Below the pieces are notes generated by a model. The model was given only the letters and a program-made list of their open reading frames with translations, was not told the origin of the DNA and did not search any database. Below are positions 52,483-62,151 of a stretch of DNA of 64,000 nucleotides, in pieces (positions within the stretch are counted from its first letter, which is position 1; every line of letters starts with the position of its first letter). The stretch covers positions 4,764,501-4,828,500 of the forward strand of contig NZ_CP159253.1 of assembly GCF_040438645.1 (NCBI RefSeq). Direction: 5' to 3'. The translations under genes were made by a program, and so were the position numbers. The stretch comes from Mesorhizobium sp. WSM2240 (GTDB lineage: Bacteria; Pseudomonadota; Alphaproteobacteria; Rhizobiales; Rhizobiaceae).

Positions 52483-53481
52483 ATGGTTTCAAGCATCGAC
52501 GACGCAATAGCCCGGCAGACCCACACGCCGATCTCCTGGATGCTTTCGAAGCAGGCCTTCTGGGTCTTCCTCGCGGCGCTGATCGCCTGCGTGACGCTGA
52601 CATTCGTCACCGACACTTTCGCCACGCCGCAGAACCTCTTCAACGTCACACGCAATTTCGCCTTTGTCGCCATCATCGCGCTCGGCATGACGGTCGTCAT
52701 CATATCGGGCGGTATCGACCTGTCGGTCGGCTCGATCCTGTGCCTGTCGGCGATGGTTCTGGCCATTGTCATGAATGCCGGCTACCCGCTTTGGGCCGGA
52801 GCAGGCGCGGCGCTGGCAGTTTCGCTGGCGATCGGCGCAATCAACGGCATGCTGATCGCCTATCTCCGTATCCCGCCCTTCGTGGTCACACTCGGCATGC
52901 TGTCGGTGGCGCGCAGCGCCGCCATGGTGCTTTCCAACAACAAGATGATTTATCAGTTCGGGCCGGACGAGAAGCAACTCTTCTGGCTCGGCGGCGGTTC
53001 GACTTTCGGCATCGCCAATCCGGTCATCGCGCTCGTAATACTGGCGGTTATCACCGCGCTTCTGTTGAAATGGACACGCTGGGGCTGCCACGTCTTCGCC
53101 ATCGGCAGCAACGAGAAAGCGGCGGTGCTGACCGGCATCGCGGTCCGGCGGCTGAAGGTCAGCGTCTATATGTTCTCGGCGCTGTTTGCGGGCATTGCAG
53201 GCGTGCTGGAGGCCGGCTGGCTCGGCGGCGTCACCACCAATCTCGGCCAGTCCATGGAACTGAGCGTGATCGCCGCGGCGGTTATCGGCGGCGCCAATCT
53301 GATGGGCGGCGCGGGCACCGTGTTCGGATCGGTGGTCGGCGCAGCGCTCATCGAGATCATTCGCAACAGCTTGACCCTTTTGGGAATCAGTACCTTCTGG
53401 CAAGGAACCTTTGTCGGCACGTTCATTGTGCTTGCCGTTGCGTTCGATCGCATCCGGGCACGCCGCGAAGCCGACAATTGA
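52483..53481 (+). CDS. Sugar ABC transporter permease (FrcC-like), system 2
   Basis: 332 residues, about nine to ten membrane segments. Family block VIISGGIDLSVGSILCLSAM and the late VIGGANLMGGAGTVFGSVVG are present. Works with the ATPase upstream. The substrate is uncertain; the gene neighbourhood suggests an aldose or ketose. Confidence 0.9.
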   Translation: MVSSIDDAIARQTHTPISWMLSKQAFWVFLAALIACVTLTFVTDTFATPQNLFNVTRNFAFVAIIALGMTVVIISGGIDLSVGSILCLSAMVLAIVMNAGYPLWAGAGAALAVSLAIGAINGMLIAYLRIPPFVVTLGMLSVARSAAMVLSNNKMIYQFGPDEKQLFWLGGGSTFGIANPVIALVILAVITALLLKWTRWGCHVFAIGSNEKAAVLTGIAVRRLKVSVYMFSALFAGIAGVLEAGWLGGVTTNLGQSMELSVIAAAVIGGANLMGGAGTVFGSVVGAALIEIIRNSLTLLGISTFWQGTFVGTFIVLAVAFDRIRARREADN

Positions 53482-53503
53482 GGATCGGGCAGGGGAAGTT
53501 TCA

Positions 53504-54283
53504 ATGCGTACCGGAAAATCGATGAAGGCCGAAGCGGTGGAGGCGGAAGCGCTCCTGCCTGCACCGAAGGCCGGCGGCGGGCGAGCCAACAGCTCGCGGA
53601 TCGTCGGCACCAGCGTGCATGCGTCAGTGGCCAACGAGATCGGCATGCGTATCGTGCGCGGCGATTATCCGCCCGGCGCCATCCTGCCCAACGAGGCGAA
53701 ATGGGCCCAAACCTTCGAGGTCAGCCGTTCGGCGGTGCGCGAGGCGATAAAGATGCTGATGGCCAAGAGTCTGCTCAGTTCGCGGCCCAAGGTGGGCAGC
53801 TGGGTGGAGCCGCGCGAGCGCTGGAATCTGCTCGATCGCGATGTGCTGACCTGGTACGCGACCTCGCCCAACCGTGAGAGCTTCCTGAAATCGGTCCAGG
53901 AATTCCGCCACATCATCGAGCCGGAAGCCACCGCACTCGCGGCCTTGCGGCGTACCGACGAGCAGATGGCCGAAATCAGCGCCGCCTGCCGCGAGATGGG
54001 CGAGGCGACATCGCTGCCGCAGCGCACGCAGGCCGACACACGCTTTCACCTCGCCATTCTGCGGGCTTCCGGCAACGAACTGCTGGTGCCGCTCGGCGCG
54101 CTCATCGAATCGGCGCTCGCGCATCTGTTCGTCTTCGTCACACGTGAAGCCGACGATCTGCGCCATGCGCAGGGGCTGCATGAGAGCATCGAGAAGGCGA
54201 TCCGGCTGCGTCGTCCCGAAGCCGCCCGCAATGCGGTGCGCAAGCTCCTGGCCAACACCGACGAGGTTATTGCGCGGGTATGA
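53504..54283 (+). CDS. GntR-family regulator, FadR subfamily (FCD domain)
   Basis: 259 residues from the ATG at 53504 with AGGGGAAG upstream. Winged HTH at about 40-105 (EIGMRIVRGDYPPGAILPNE, EVSRSAVREAIKMLMAKSLL) and an all-helical FCD ligand-binding domain at about 125-250, with the metal-site pattern D/H in EFRHIIEPEA, DTRFHLAILRASGN and HESIEKAIRLR. Likely senses a sugar acid or sugar and controls the flanking transport genes. A matching operator lies at 51615. Confidence 0.92.
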   Translation: MRTGKSMKAEAVEAEALLPAPKAGGGRANSSRIVGTSVHASVANEIGMRIVRGDYPPGAILPNEAKWAQTFEVSRSAVREAIKMLMAKSLLSSRPKVGSWVEPRERWNLLDRDVLTWYATSPNRESFLKSVQEFRHIIEPEATALAALRRTDEQMAEISAACREMGEATSLPQRTQADTRFHLAILRASGNELLVPLGALIESALAHLFVFVTREADDLRHAQGLHESIEKAIRLRRPEAARNAVRKLLANTDEVIARV

Positions 54284-54287
54284 GAAC

Positions 54288-54312
54288 GGCGGCGCGGCCG
54301 GGCCGCACCGCC
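54288..54312. terminator. Hairpin between convergent gntR-type and aldehyde dehydrogenase genes
   Basis: Long GC stem GGCGG-x-GCGGCC against GGCCGC-x-CCGCC in the 36-base gap; no T-run. Probably ends both transcripts. Confidence 0.5.
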
Positions 54313-54319
54313 TCCCCTA

Positions 54320-55756
54320 TCAAGCGGCCGTATAGGCCGTCTTTACGCTCGTATAGAATTCGGCGGCGTAGCGACCTTGTTCCTTCGGGCCGTAGCTCGA
54401 ACCTTTGGATCCGCCGAACGGCACGTGGAAGTCGACGCCGGCCGTCGGCACGTTGACCATCACCATGCCTGCCTGAGCGTTGCGCTTGTAATGCGTCGCG
54501 TGCTTCAAGCTGGTGGTGACGATGCCCGAGGAAAGGCCGAAAGGCGTGTCGTTGGCGGTGTGCAGCGCCTCCTCGTAGTCTTTGACCCGGATCACCGAAG
54601 CCACCGGTCCGAATATCTCCTCACGAGAAATCCGCATCTGGTTCGTCGCTTCGGTGAACAGCGCCGGCTGCAAATAGAAGCCCGGCGTCTCGCGGTCGAG
54701 CCGCTCGCCGCCAAAAGCGAGCTTGGCGCCCTCTTCGCGACCGATCGCGATATACTTCTCGTCCTGGCCCATCTGGCTTTCGTCGATCACAGGGCCGATG
54801 TGCGTGCCCGCCTTCAGCGCATTGTCGACGACGAGGCCCTTCAGCCGCGCCGTCACCGCTTCAACGAAGCGGTCGTGGATGCCTTCGGTCACGATCAGCC
54901 GCGACGACGCAGTGCAGCGCTGCCCGGTCGAGAAGTAGGCTCCGTTGACAGCGCAATCCACCGCTATGTCGAGATTGGCGTCATCAAGCACCACCAACGG
55001 ATTCTTGCCGCCCATTTCGAGCTGGAACTTGCGCATATGCTCGACGCTCGCCGCTGCGACCCGCTTGCCAGTCGCAACCGAGCCGGTGAAGGTGACCGCA
55101 TCGATATCGGGGCTGTCGAGCAGCGCCTGTCCGACCACCGAGCCCTTGCCCATGACTAGGTTCATAACGCCCTTCGGCAAGCCGGCGCGATGCAGAATGT
55201 CGACGATCGCCCAGGAGCAGCCGGGCACCAGGTCGGCCGGCTTGAACACGATGGTATTGCCGTAGCAGAGCGCTGGCGCGATCTTCCAGGCAGGAATGGC
55301 AATCGGAAAATTCCACGGCGTGATGATGCCGACCACGCCGACGGCCTCGCGCGTGACCTCGACGCTGACGCCCGGCCTGACACTCGGCAGAATTTCCCCG
55401 GCCAGCCTCAGCGCCTCGCCGGCGAAGAAATCGAAGATCTGCGCGGCGCGTACGGTCTCGCCGATGCCCTCGGCCAGCGTCTTGCCTTCCTCGCGCGACA
55501 AAAGCCGCCCCAACTCTTCCTTGCGCGCCGTGATCTCGTCCGCGGTCTTGCGCAGTACGGCGTGCCGCTCCAGAAGGCCCGAGCGCGACCAGGCCGGAAA
55601 GGCGGCCCTGGCCGCCGCTATCGCCGCCTGTGCGTCATCTTTGCTGGCGCGCGCATATTCGCCAACCACATCGTTGGTGTCGGACGGGTTGATGTTGGGG
55701 ATGGCCTCGCCGTCGACCCATTCGCCTCCGATCAGGTTTCTGAACAATTCGCTCAT
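54320..55756 (-). CDS. Alpha-ketoglutarate-semialdehyde-type aldehyde dehydrogenase
   Basis: 478 residues, NAD(P)-dependent aldehyde dehydrogenase fold. Catalytic Cys lies in STGQRCTASSRL; the general-base Glu lies in QLEMGGKNPLVV; cofactor region GIITPWNFPIAIPAWK. Closest in character to 2,5-dioxovalerate dehydrogenases, which oxidise the last intermediate of oxidative L-arabinose (or glucarate) degradation to alpha-ketoglutarate. Its place after the SDR and gguC genes supports this. The gap to the SDR start-proximal gene is 139 bases. Confidence 0.88.
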   Translation of the reverse strand: MSELFRNLIGGEWVDGEAIPNINPSDTNDVVGEYARASKDDAQAAIAAARAAFPAWSRSGLLERHAVLRKTADEITARKEELGRLLSREEGKTLAEGIGETVRAAQIFDFFAGEALRLAGEILPSVRPGVSVEVTREAVGVVGIITPWNFPIAIPAWKIAPALCYGNTIVFKPADLVPGCSWAIVDILHRAGLPKGVMNLVMGKGSVVGQALLDSPDIDAVTFTGSVATGKRVAAASVEHMRKFQLEMGGKNPLVVLDDANLDIAVDCAVNGAYFSTGQRCTASSRLIVTEGIHDRFVEAVTARLKGLVVDNALKAGTHIGPVIDESQMGQDEKYIAIGREEGAKLAFGGERLDRETPGFYLQPALFTEATNQMRISREEIFGPVASVIRVKDYEEALHTANDTPFGLSSGIVTTSLKHATHYKRNAQAGMVMVNVPTAGVDFHVPFGGSKGSSYGPKEQGRYAAEFYTSVKTAYTAA

Positions 55757-55895
55757 ATCGATTTCCTTGCTTGCTGATGGCCGCGCGTGGACCGGACTGT
55801 CAGCCGATCCGTCGATGCAGGCTGGTACCGAGTTTCGCGCGGCAAGTCACCCCACATGCGTGACGCGGGATCGGAAGACTGGGTTGATTACACTC

Positions 55896-56672
55896 TTAAA
55901 CCCAGCCGCCGTCGACGATGAAATTCTGGGCGGAGCACATTTTGGCATCGTCCGAACCCAGGAACAGCGCCATGCGCGCAATGTCCTCGGGCAGCACCCG
56001 GCCGGCCAGGCACTGGCTTTTGTCGATCAGTTCGTTGGCCGCGTCGTCGACCCAAAGATCGAGCTGGCGCTTTGTCATCACCCAGCCGGGAACCAGCGTA
56101 TTGACGCGTATGCCATGCCGGCCGAGGTCGCGGGCAAACGATCGCGTCATGCCGTGAACCGCAGCCTTGGACGCGGCATAGACCGGATAGCCGCCGGTCG
56201 CCATCATCCAGCCGATCGAGCCGAAATTGACGATCGACCCGCCGCCCGCCGCAATCATGCCCGGCGCGACGGCCTGGATTGCGAAGAACATGTGCTTCAG
56301 ATTGACGGCGATGCGGCTGTCGAAATAGGCGGGCGTGACCTCGTCCCATTTGTGCCTTGTGTCGTTGGCGGCGTTGTTGAGCAGCACCCGCGTCGGACCC
56401 TGGACAGCCTCTATCTCGCGCAGCGCTTCCCTGTAGGCGTCGGTGTCGGTGATGTCGCAGCGCCGGAACGTTGCCGAACCGCCGCCGGAATTCAGCTCGG
56501 CGGCGAGCGCCTCGCCTTCAGTCTCGGCGAGATCGACGAAGCCGACCTTGGCGCCCTCGGCTGCGTAGGCGCGCACGATCGCCTCGCCTATGCCGCTTGC
56601 GCCGCCGGAGACGATGACCGGGACGCCGGAGAGGCCGGGGTAACGGGCGAAATTGACAGCTTGCATGCTCAT
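55896..56672 (-). CDS. SDR-family sugar dehydrogenase
   Basis: 258 residues from the ATG at 56672. Nucleotide site SGGASGIGEAIVRAY (TGxxxGxG type), NNAAND, catalytic Ser in VNFGSIGWM and YxxxK in VYAASKAAVHG. Likely oxidises L-arabinose or D-galactose to the lactone with NAD(P), by its position in the chvE-ggu operon. Gap to gguC is 10 bases. A longer upstream frame to 56924 overlaps gguC and is not used. Confidence 0.87.
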   Translation of the reverse strand: MSMQAVNFARYPGLSGVPVIVSGGASGIGEAIVRAYAAEGAKVGFVDLAETEGEALAAELNSGGGSATFRRCDITDTDAYREALREIEAVQGPTRVLLNNAANDTRHKWDEVTPAYFDSRIAVNLKHMFFAIQAVAPGMIAAGGGSIVNFGSIGWMMATGGYPVYAASKAAVHGMTRSFARDLGRHGIRVNTLVPGWVMTKRQLDLWVDDAANELIDKSQCLAGRVLPEDIARMALFLGSDDAKMCSAQNFIVDGGWV

Positions 56673-56682
56673 ATCAGATCCC

Positions 56683-57669
56683 TCACAGCGCCCGCACCCG
56701 GACGGAAACCGGCCGGTCCACCGCCAGCGGGTTGCGCAGCGGCAGGCCGAATTCCGGCGCTTCGATTTCGAACACGTCGCCCGGCTCCGTTTTGACGCCA
56801 TCTGCGAAAGACAGCGTCGCCGTGCCGAACATGTGCACATGGATGTCGCCCGGCTGGCGGAAAGCCGGGTACTTGAAGTGGTGGTGCTCCAGATTGGCGA
56901 TCGAATGCGACATGTTGCTCTCACCCGACAGGAACGGCTTTTCCCAAAAAATACTGCCGTTGCGGATTATACGCGACGAGCCGCGTGTGTCGGCCGGAAG
57001 TTCGCCGACCAGGATCTCCGGTCCGAACGACGCGTTGCGGAGCTTGGAATGGGCAAGGTAGAGATAGTTCACCCGCTCCGTGACATGATCAGAGAATTCG
57101 TTCGACAGGGCAAAGCCGACACGGAACGGCGTGCCATCGTCGCCGATGACATATATGCCGGCGATCTCAGGCTCCTCGCCGGCGTCGCTGGCGAAATGCG
57201 GCGAGATCAGCGGCGCGCCGGGCGCGACCGCCATGGTGCCGTTGCCCTTGTAGAACCATTCCGGCTGCACGCCGATCTGGCCGCTGGCCGGCTTGCCGCT
57301 TTCGATGCCCATGCGGAACATCTTCATCGAATCGGTCAGCGTCTCCTCGCCGTTCAGCTTCTGGTGCATGGCGTCGCGCGCCGCCGCCGAGCCGAGATGG
57401 GTTAGTCCGGTGCCGGTGAGATGCAGATGCGCCGGGTCGGCATGACTGATCGGAGAACGCAGCAAACCCTTCCGGTAGGCGGCTTCGAGGTCGATCGTCT
57501 CGCCCAGCCCCCGCGCCTCGATCAGCGCCGCCAGGCTCGAGCCGGAGCGCGCCGCTTCCAGAGCCAGCGAATAGACACTCTTGGCGCTTCGCACGATCCG
57601 CGCCGGCCCGCCATTGCGAACGGCGACCTTTATAATCCCAGCTTCGTCCATCACTTCGGAAATCAGCAT
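56683..57669 (-). CDS. gguC: GguC/AraD1-family protein (FAH-fold dehydratase-like)
   Basis: 328 residues from the ATG at 57669 with AAGGAGG upstream. The C-terminal part has the fumarylacetoacetate-hydrolase fold (IAGIYVIGDDGTPFRVGFAL, SNEFSDHVTE, ARNASFGPEI-type block seen as KLRNASFGPEILVG). This protein is GguC of the Agrobacterium chvE-gguABC operon, a member of the AraD1 group proposed to act as 2-keto-3-deoxy-L-arabonate dehydratase. Enzymatic role is from family knowledge, not from this sequence. Confidence 0.87.
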   Translation of the reverse strand: MLISEVMDEAGIIKVAVRNGGPARIVRSAKSVYSLALEAARSGSSLAALIEARGLGETIDLEAAYRKGLLRSPISHADPAHLHLTGTGLTHLGSAAARDAMHQKLNGEETLTDSMKMFRMGIESGKPASGQIGVQPEWFYKGNGTMAVAPGAPLISPHFASDAGEEPEIAGIYVIGDDGTPFRVGFALSNEFSDHVTERVNYLYLAHSKLRNASFGPEILVGELPADTRGSSRIIRNGSIFWEKPFLSGESNMSHSIANLEHHHFKYPAFRQPGDIHVHMFGTATLSFADGVKTEPGDVFEIEAPEFGLPLRNPLAVDRPVSVRVRAL

Positions 57670-57854
57670 CTCAGCCTCCTTGCAATCCGCCATAGGCCAA
57701 TAGCTGGCCCAAAATTCCGCAGCCATTCCCGTCCGGACGTCGTTCCGCCCGGCGCGTGAAAAACATAGTCCCGATGTCGATCACGATCGTTCCGCTGGAA
57801 CTTCGGCGAGCTTCAGCGCGCCGTCGATGATCTTATTCCGCTTGTTCCCGGTCT

Positions 57855-59069
57855 TCAGGCCTTGTTCTTGTTGTAGACGTCGAAGACCACCGCGCCGAGC
57901 AGCACCAGACCCTTGATGACCTGCTGCCAGTCGATGTTGACGCCCATGATCGACATGCCGTTGTTCATAACGCCCATGATGAAGGCGCCGATGACAGCGC
58001 CCGCGACCTGGCCAACGCCGCCCATGGCCGACGCGCCGCCGATGAACACCGCCGCGATCACGTCGAGTTCGAAGCCGAGCCCGGCCTTGGGCGTCGCCGT
58101 ATTCAGCCGCGCCGCAAAGATGAGGCCGGCGAGCGCCGACAACACGCCCATGATGATGAAGATGTAGAAGGTGAGCCGCTCCGTCTTGATGCCGGAGAGA
58201 GCGGCCGCCTTTACGTTGCCGCCCATCGCGTAGACGCGCCGCCCGAACGTCATGCGCTTGGTGATGAAGACGAACAGCGCGATCAGCACGCCCATGACGA
58301 TGAGAACGTTGGGCAGGCCGCGATAGGAGGCCATCATGTAGATCAGGAAGAGCACGATCGCCGAAATTATCGCGTTCTTGACGACGAACAGCACGAACGG
58401 CTCGGCTTCGTAGCCGTGGCTTTCACGGTTCCTGCGGCTCTTCAGGGCGAAATAGAGCATGGCGGCGACGATCGCCACGCCGATAAGCAGCGTGGTCGCG
58501 TGGAGCTTGACGCCGAAAAGCGTGATCGGGCCGATCACGTCGGGGATGAAGCCGGCGGAGAGAAGCTGGAACTCCGGCGGGAACGGCCCGACCGACATGC
58601 CGCCCAGGAGCGCCAGCGACAGGCCCTTGAAGATCAGCATGCCCGCCAGGGTGACGATGAAGGCGGGAATCTTCATGTAAGCGATCCAGTAGCCTTGACT
58701 GGCCCCTATCAGGCCGCCGACGCAAAGGCAGATCAGCGTCGCAAGGATGGGATCGAGCTTGTACTGCACCATCAGAACCGCAGCGACTGCGCCGACGAAA
58801 CCGGAAACCGACCCGACAGAGAGATCGATATGCCCGGCCACGATGACCAGGAGCATGCCGAGCGCCATGATGATGATGTAGCTGTTCTGCAGCACGAGAT
58901 TGGTCAAGTTGACCGGCTTAAACAGCGTGCCGTTGGTGGTGAACTGGAAGAACACCATGATAGCGATGAGCGCCAGAACCAGGCCGTAATCGCGCAGATT
59001 GTCCTTGAGCGCCATCTGCGCCGAAGCCTTGGCGTTGCGTTCGGCATTGGTGAGCGTTTCGATGCTCAT
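57855..59069 (-). CDS. gguB: Multiple-sugar ABC transporter permease GguB
   Basis: 404 residues with about 10-12 membrane helices; [20 protein letters not shown] and [20 protein letters not shown] are the conserved blocks. The extra central segment (about 190-270, with [20 protein letters not shown]) is typical of the XylH/GguB type. Overlaps gguA by four bases. A 185-base gap to gguC follows. Confidence 0.93.
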   Translation of the reverse strand: MSIETLTNAERNAKASAQMALKDNLRDYGLVLALIAIMVFFQFTTNGTLFKPVNLTNLVLQNSYIIIMALGMLLVIVAGHIDLSVGSVSGFVGAVAAVLMVQYKLDPILATLICLCVGGLIGASQGYWIAYMKIPAFIVTLAGMLIFKGLSLALLGGMSVGPFPPEFQLLSAGFIPDVIGPITLFGVKLHATTLLIGVAIVAAMLYFALKSRRNRESHGYEAEPFVLFVVKNAIISAIVLFLIYMMASYRGLPNVLIVMGVLIALFVFITKRMTFGRRVYAMGGNVKAAALSGIKTERLTFYIFIIMGVLSALAGLIFAARLNTATPKAGLGFELDVIAAVFIGGASAMGGVGQVAGAVIGAFIMGVMNNGMSIMGVNIDWQQVIKGLVLLGAVVFDVYNKNKA

Positions 59070-60598
59070 GACGCTTTTCCTTCCCCGCGCACGATGGCGC
59101 GCATTATCTTCTCCTGGGATGCATCGCTGCCAGCCATTTCACCGACGATGCGACCCTCGTTCATGACATAGATGCGGTCGCAGATGCCGAGCAGTTCCGG
59201 CATCTCGGAGGAGATGACGAGAATGGCTTTGCCTTCATCCGCGAGCTTGTTGATGATGGTGTAGACCTCGTACTTGGCGCCGACATCGATGCCGCGCGTC
59301 GGCTCGTCCAGGATGAGGACTTCCGGATCCGAGAAAAGCCACTTCGACAGCACCACCTTCTGCTGGTTGCCGCCGGAAAGGTTGCCGGTAGTCTGATAGA
59401 CGCTCGACGAGCGGATGTTGGTCCGTTTGCGATAGTCATTGGCGACGTTCAACTCGCGCATGTCGTCGATGACGCCGTTGTTGGCCACGCCCTTCAGATT
59501 GGCGATCGTGATGTTATGCTTGATGTGGTCGATCAGGTTGAGGCCGAAGGTCTTGCGGTCCTCCGTCGCGTAGGCCAGGCCATGGGCAACCGCCTTGCCG
59601 ACGGTCGAGGCGTCGATCTTCTGGCCGCGCAGATAGACGTCGCCGCTGATACGCTGGCCATAGCTCTTGCCGAATACGCTCATGGCGAATTCCGTTCTGC
59701 CGGCGCCCATCAGGCCGGCGATGCCGACCACTTCGCCCTTGCGCAGGCTGATGTCGACACCCTTGATGACCTGCCGGTCGGCATGCAGCGGGTGGTAGAC
59801 GACCCAGTTCTTCACCTCGAAGATCGTCTCGCCTATGTTCGGTGTGCGCGCCGGATAGCGGTCTTCCAGCGTGCGCCCCACCATAGACGTGATGATGCGA
59901 TCCTCGTTTATGTCGCCGCGGTCGAGCGTCTCGATCGTGCGGCCGTCACGCAGGATGGTGATGCGGTCAGCTACTTTGCCCACTTCATTGAGCTTATGGG
60001 AAATGAGGATGGAGGCGATGCCCTGCTTCTTGAATTCAACGAGCAGGTTGAGAAGCGCGTCGCTGTCTTTTTCGCTCAAGGACGCGGTCGGCTCGTCGAG
60101 GATGAGCAACTTCACTTCCTTCGACAGCGCCTTGGCGATCTCGACGAGCTGCTGCTTACCGACGCCGATATTGGTGATCAGCGTGTCGGGGTCTTCCTTG
60201 AGGCCGACCTTGGCGAGCAACCCGGCCGCGCCGCGGCGCACCGCGTTCCAGTCAATGACGCCGTAAGAGGCCTGCTCGTTGCCGAGATAGATATTCTCGG
60301 CGATCGACAGCAGCGGAACCAGCGCCAGTTCCTGATGGATGATGACGATGCCCTGCCGCTCGCTGTCGTGAATGCCCTTGAAGTGGCATTCCTGACCTTC
60401 GTAGTGGATTTCGCCGGTATAGCTGCCTTGCGGATAAACCCCGGATAGCACCTTCATCAGCGTCGATTTTCCGGCGCCGTTCTCGCCGACGATGGCGTGT
60501 ATTTCGCCGGCGCGCACATTCAGGTTGACATCCTGCAGCGCCTTGACGCCGGGAAAGGTCTTGGTGATGCCGCGCATCTCCAGAATGGTTTTTTCCAT
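59066..60598 (-). CDS. gguA: Multiple-sugar ABC transporter ATPase GguA
   Basis: 510 residues, double nucleotide-binding domain. First Walker [21 protein letters not shown], Walker [13 protein letters not shown]; second domain GLMGAGRTE and signature [20 protein letters not shown]. Matches the XylG/GguA group. ATG at 60598 chosen over a far-upstream in-frame start at 60751. Follows chvE by 224 bases containing a stem-loop. Confidence 0.94.
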   Translation of the reverse strand: MEKTILEMRGITKTFPGVKALQDVNLNVRAGEIHAIVGENGAGKSTLMKVLSGVYPQGSYTGEIHYEGQECHFKGIHDSERQGIVIIHQELALVPLLSIAENIYLGNEQASYGVIDWNAVRRGAAGLLAKVGLKEDPDTLITNIGVGKQQLVEIAKALSKEVKLLILDEPTASLSEKDSDALLNLLVEFKKQGIASILISHKLNEVGKVADRITILRDGRTIETLDRGDINEDRIITSMVGRTLEDRYPARTPNIGETIFEVKNWVVYHPLHADRQVIKGVDISLRKGEVVGIAGLMGAGRTEFAMSVFGKSYGQRISGDVYLRGQKIDASTVGKAVAHGLAYATEDRKTFGLNLIDHIKHNITIANLKGVANNGVIDDMRELNVANDYRKRTNIRSSSVYQTTGNLSGGNQQKVVLSKWLFSDPEVLILDEPTRGIDVGAKYEVYTIINKLADEGKAILVISSEMPELLGICDRIYVMNEGRIVGEMAGSDASQEKIMRAIVRGEGKAS

Positions 60599-60734
60599 CA
60601 CCGCTCTTTTATCGCTTGGACCGTTCGCCCGTTGAACAGGGGCGAGGATAGCCCAATCACCCAATTCGGCCATCGCTGGCTCGGAGGTTGCAGCAGGTCC
60701 TCTCCATATTTGACGGGAGAAGAAGCCAGGCAGG

Positions 60735-60770
60735 CGGACGGGCGCGGTCAAGTACCGATGCCGCCCCGTC
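60735..60770 (-). terminator. Stem-loop between chvE and gguA
   Basis: GGACGGG (60735-60741) pairs with CCCGTCC (60764-60770) and GCGG (60743-60746) with CCGC (60760-60763), leaving one bulged base and a 13-base loop. No T-run follows on the minus strand. Likely stabilises the chvE transcript or attenuates gguABC, as for other binding-protein operons. Confidence 0.6.
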
Positions 60771-60822
60771 CAGCCTCTTTTTGGGCCGCCTTCGCCCGTG
60801 AAAGGGAGAAGGCGGGACTGCC

Positions 60823-61884
60823 TTACTGCAGATCTTCGGCTTTGATGTAGCCGGAGCCGACCACGATTTCCTCGTAGTTCGACTTGTCGACCGAGACCGG
60901 AACCAGGAGATAGGACGGAACCACCTTGACGCCGTTCTCATAGGTTTTGGTGTCGTTGATTTCCGGTTCCTTGCCCGAAAGCACGGCGTCCACGAGGTTC
61001 GCCGTCACCTTGGCCAGTTCGCGCGTGTCCTTGAACACGGTCGAATACTGCTCGCCGGCGATGATGCCCTTGACGGACGGGGTCTCGGCATCCTGACCGG
61101 TGACGATCGGCCAAGGCTGGTCGGCCGTGCCGTAGCCGACGCCGCGCAGCGACGAGATGATGCCGCGGGAGAGGCCGTCATAGGGCGCCAGAACACCATC
61201 GACGCGGCTGCCGTCGGAATAGTTGGCCGACAGGATGTTGTCCATGCGGGCCTGCGCGACCGCGCCGTCCCAGCGCAGCGTGCCGACTTTTTCCATACCC
61301 ATCTGGCCCGACTTGACGACGAGGTCGCCCTTGTCGATCAGCGGCTGCAGGACGGACATTGCGCCGTCGTAGAAGAAGAAGGCGTTGTTGTCGTCCGGCG
61401 AACCGCCGAAAAGCTCGATGTTGAACGGACCCTTATTCTCGGGATAGCCGAGGCCCTTGAGCAGCGACTCGGCCTGCAGCACGCCGACCTTGAAGTTGTC
61501 GAAGGTGGTGTAATAGTCGACATTGCCGCTGTCGCGGATCAGGCGGTCATAGGCGATGACCTTGACGCCCTTGTCGGCGGCCTGCTGCAGGACTGCCGAA
61601 AGCGTCGTGCCGTCGATCGAGGCAATGACCAGGGCCTTGACGTCCTTGGTCACCATATTCTCGATCTGCGCGAGCTGGTTCGGGATGTCGTCCTCGGCGT
61701 ATTGCAGGTCGGTCCCGTAGCCCTTTTCCTTCAGCGCGGCGACGAGCGCATCGCCGTCGCTGATCCAGCGCAGCGACGATTTCGTCGGCATTGCGATGCC
61801 GACGGTGCCCTTGTCCTGGGCCTGTACGGTGAACGTCATGGCGGCAAGCGCCAGCGCGCCGACCAACGTCTTGATAATTTTCAC
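60823..61884 (-). CDS. chvE: Multiple-sugar-binding periplasmic protein ChvE
   Basis: 353 residues, signal peptide [20 protein letters not shown] (cut near VQAQ), type I periplasmic-binding fold. [73 protein letters not shown] and [20 protein letters not shown] are close to ChvE/XylF. ChvE binds arabinose, galactose, glucose and other aldoses; in Agrobacterium it also signals to the VirA sensor. The gguABC order and divergent gbpR gene support the name. Confidence 0.94.
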   Translation of the reverse strand: MKIIKTLVGALALAAMTFTVQAQDKGTVGIAMPTKSSLRWISDGDALVAALKEKGYGTDLQYAEDDIPNQLAQIENMVTKDVKALVIASIDGTTLSAVLQQAADKGVKVIAYDRLIRDSGNVDYYTTFDNFKVGVLQAESLLKGLGYPENKGPFNIELFGGSPDDNNAFFFYDGAMSVLQPLIDKGDLVVKSGQMGMEKVGTLRWDGAVAQARMDNILSANYSDGSRVDGVLAPYDGLSRGIISSLRGVGYGTADQPWPIVTGQDAETPSVKGIIAGEQYSTVFKDTRELAKVTANLVDAVLSGKEPEINDTKTYENGVKVVPSYLLVPVSVDKSNYEEIVVGSGYIKAEDLQ

Positions 61885-61961
61885 TGTGATCTCCCTTATG
61901 ATGATGGCGGCCGGCTATTCCGGCGGCACGCAAGTCTCCCGGTCGCGCAAGGCGGTCCGGC

Positions 61962-61972
61962 TCATATGATAA
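61962..61972. promoter_or_regulatory. TCATATGATAA site upstream of chvE
   Basis: Exact copy of 51627-51637 beside the system 2 promoter. Lies 78 bases before the chvE start. It may be the operator shared by the two transport operons. Confidence 0.5.
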
Positions 61973-62077
61973 TTTGGCAGTCCTCCCATTGTCGTCCGCG
62001 GGCCGATGCACCTCCCTCGATGCACGGCGGGACGCCGCCACCGGGCGTGCCCGTGACCTCACCACGTTGGATTCGAT

Positions 62078-62133
62078 TGGTATAACTGTCAAATGCGTTG
62101 TATGCGCAATGACATGCTGCTTTTGATATACCA
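62078..62133. promoter_or_regulatory. Candidate GbpR-binding region
   Basis: TGGTATA (62078-62084) and TATACCA (62127-62133) form a 7-bp inverted repeat about 49 bases apart in the chvE-gbpR intergenic DNA. LysR-type regulators commonly bind spaced dyads in such divergent regions. Sequence match to a known GbpR site cannot be tested here. Confidence 0.4.
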
Positions 62134-62151
62134 GCCGGAGGAGAGGCGGAA

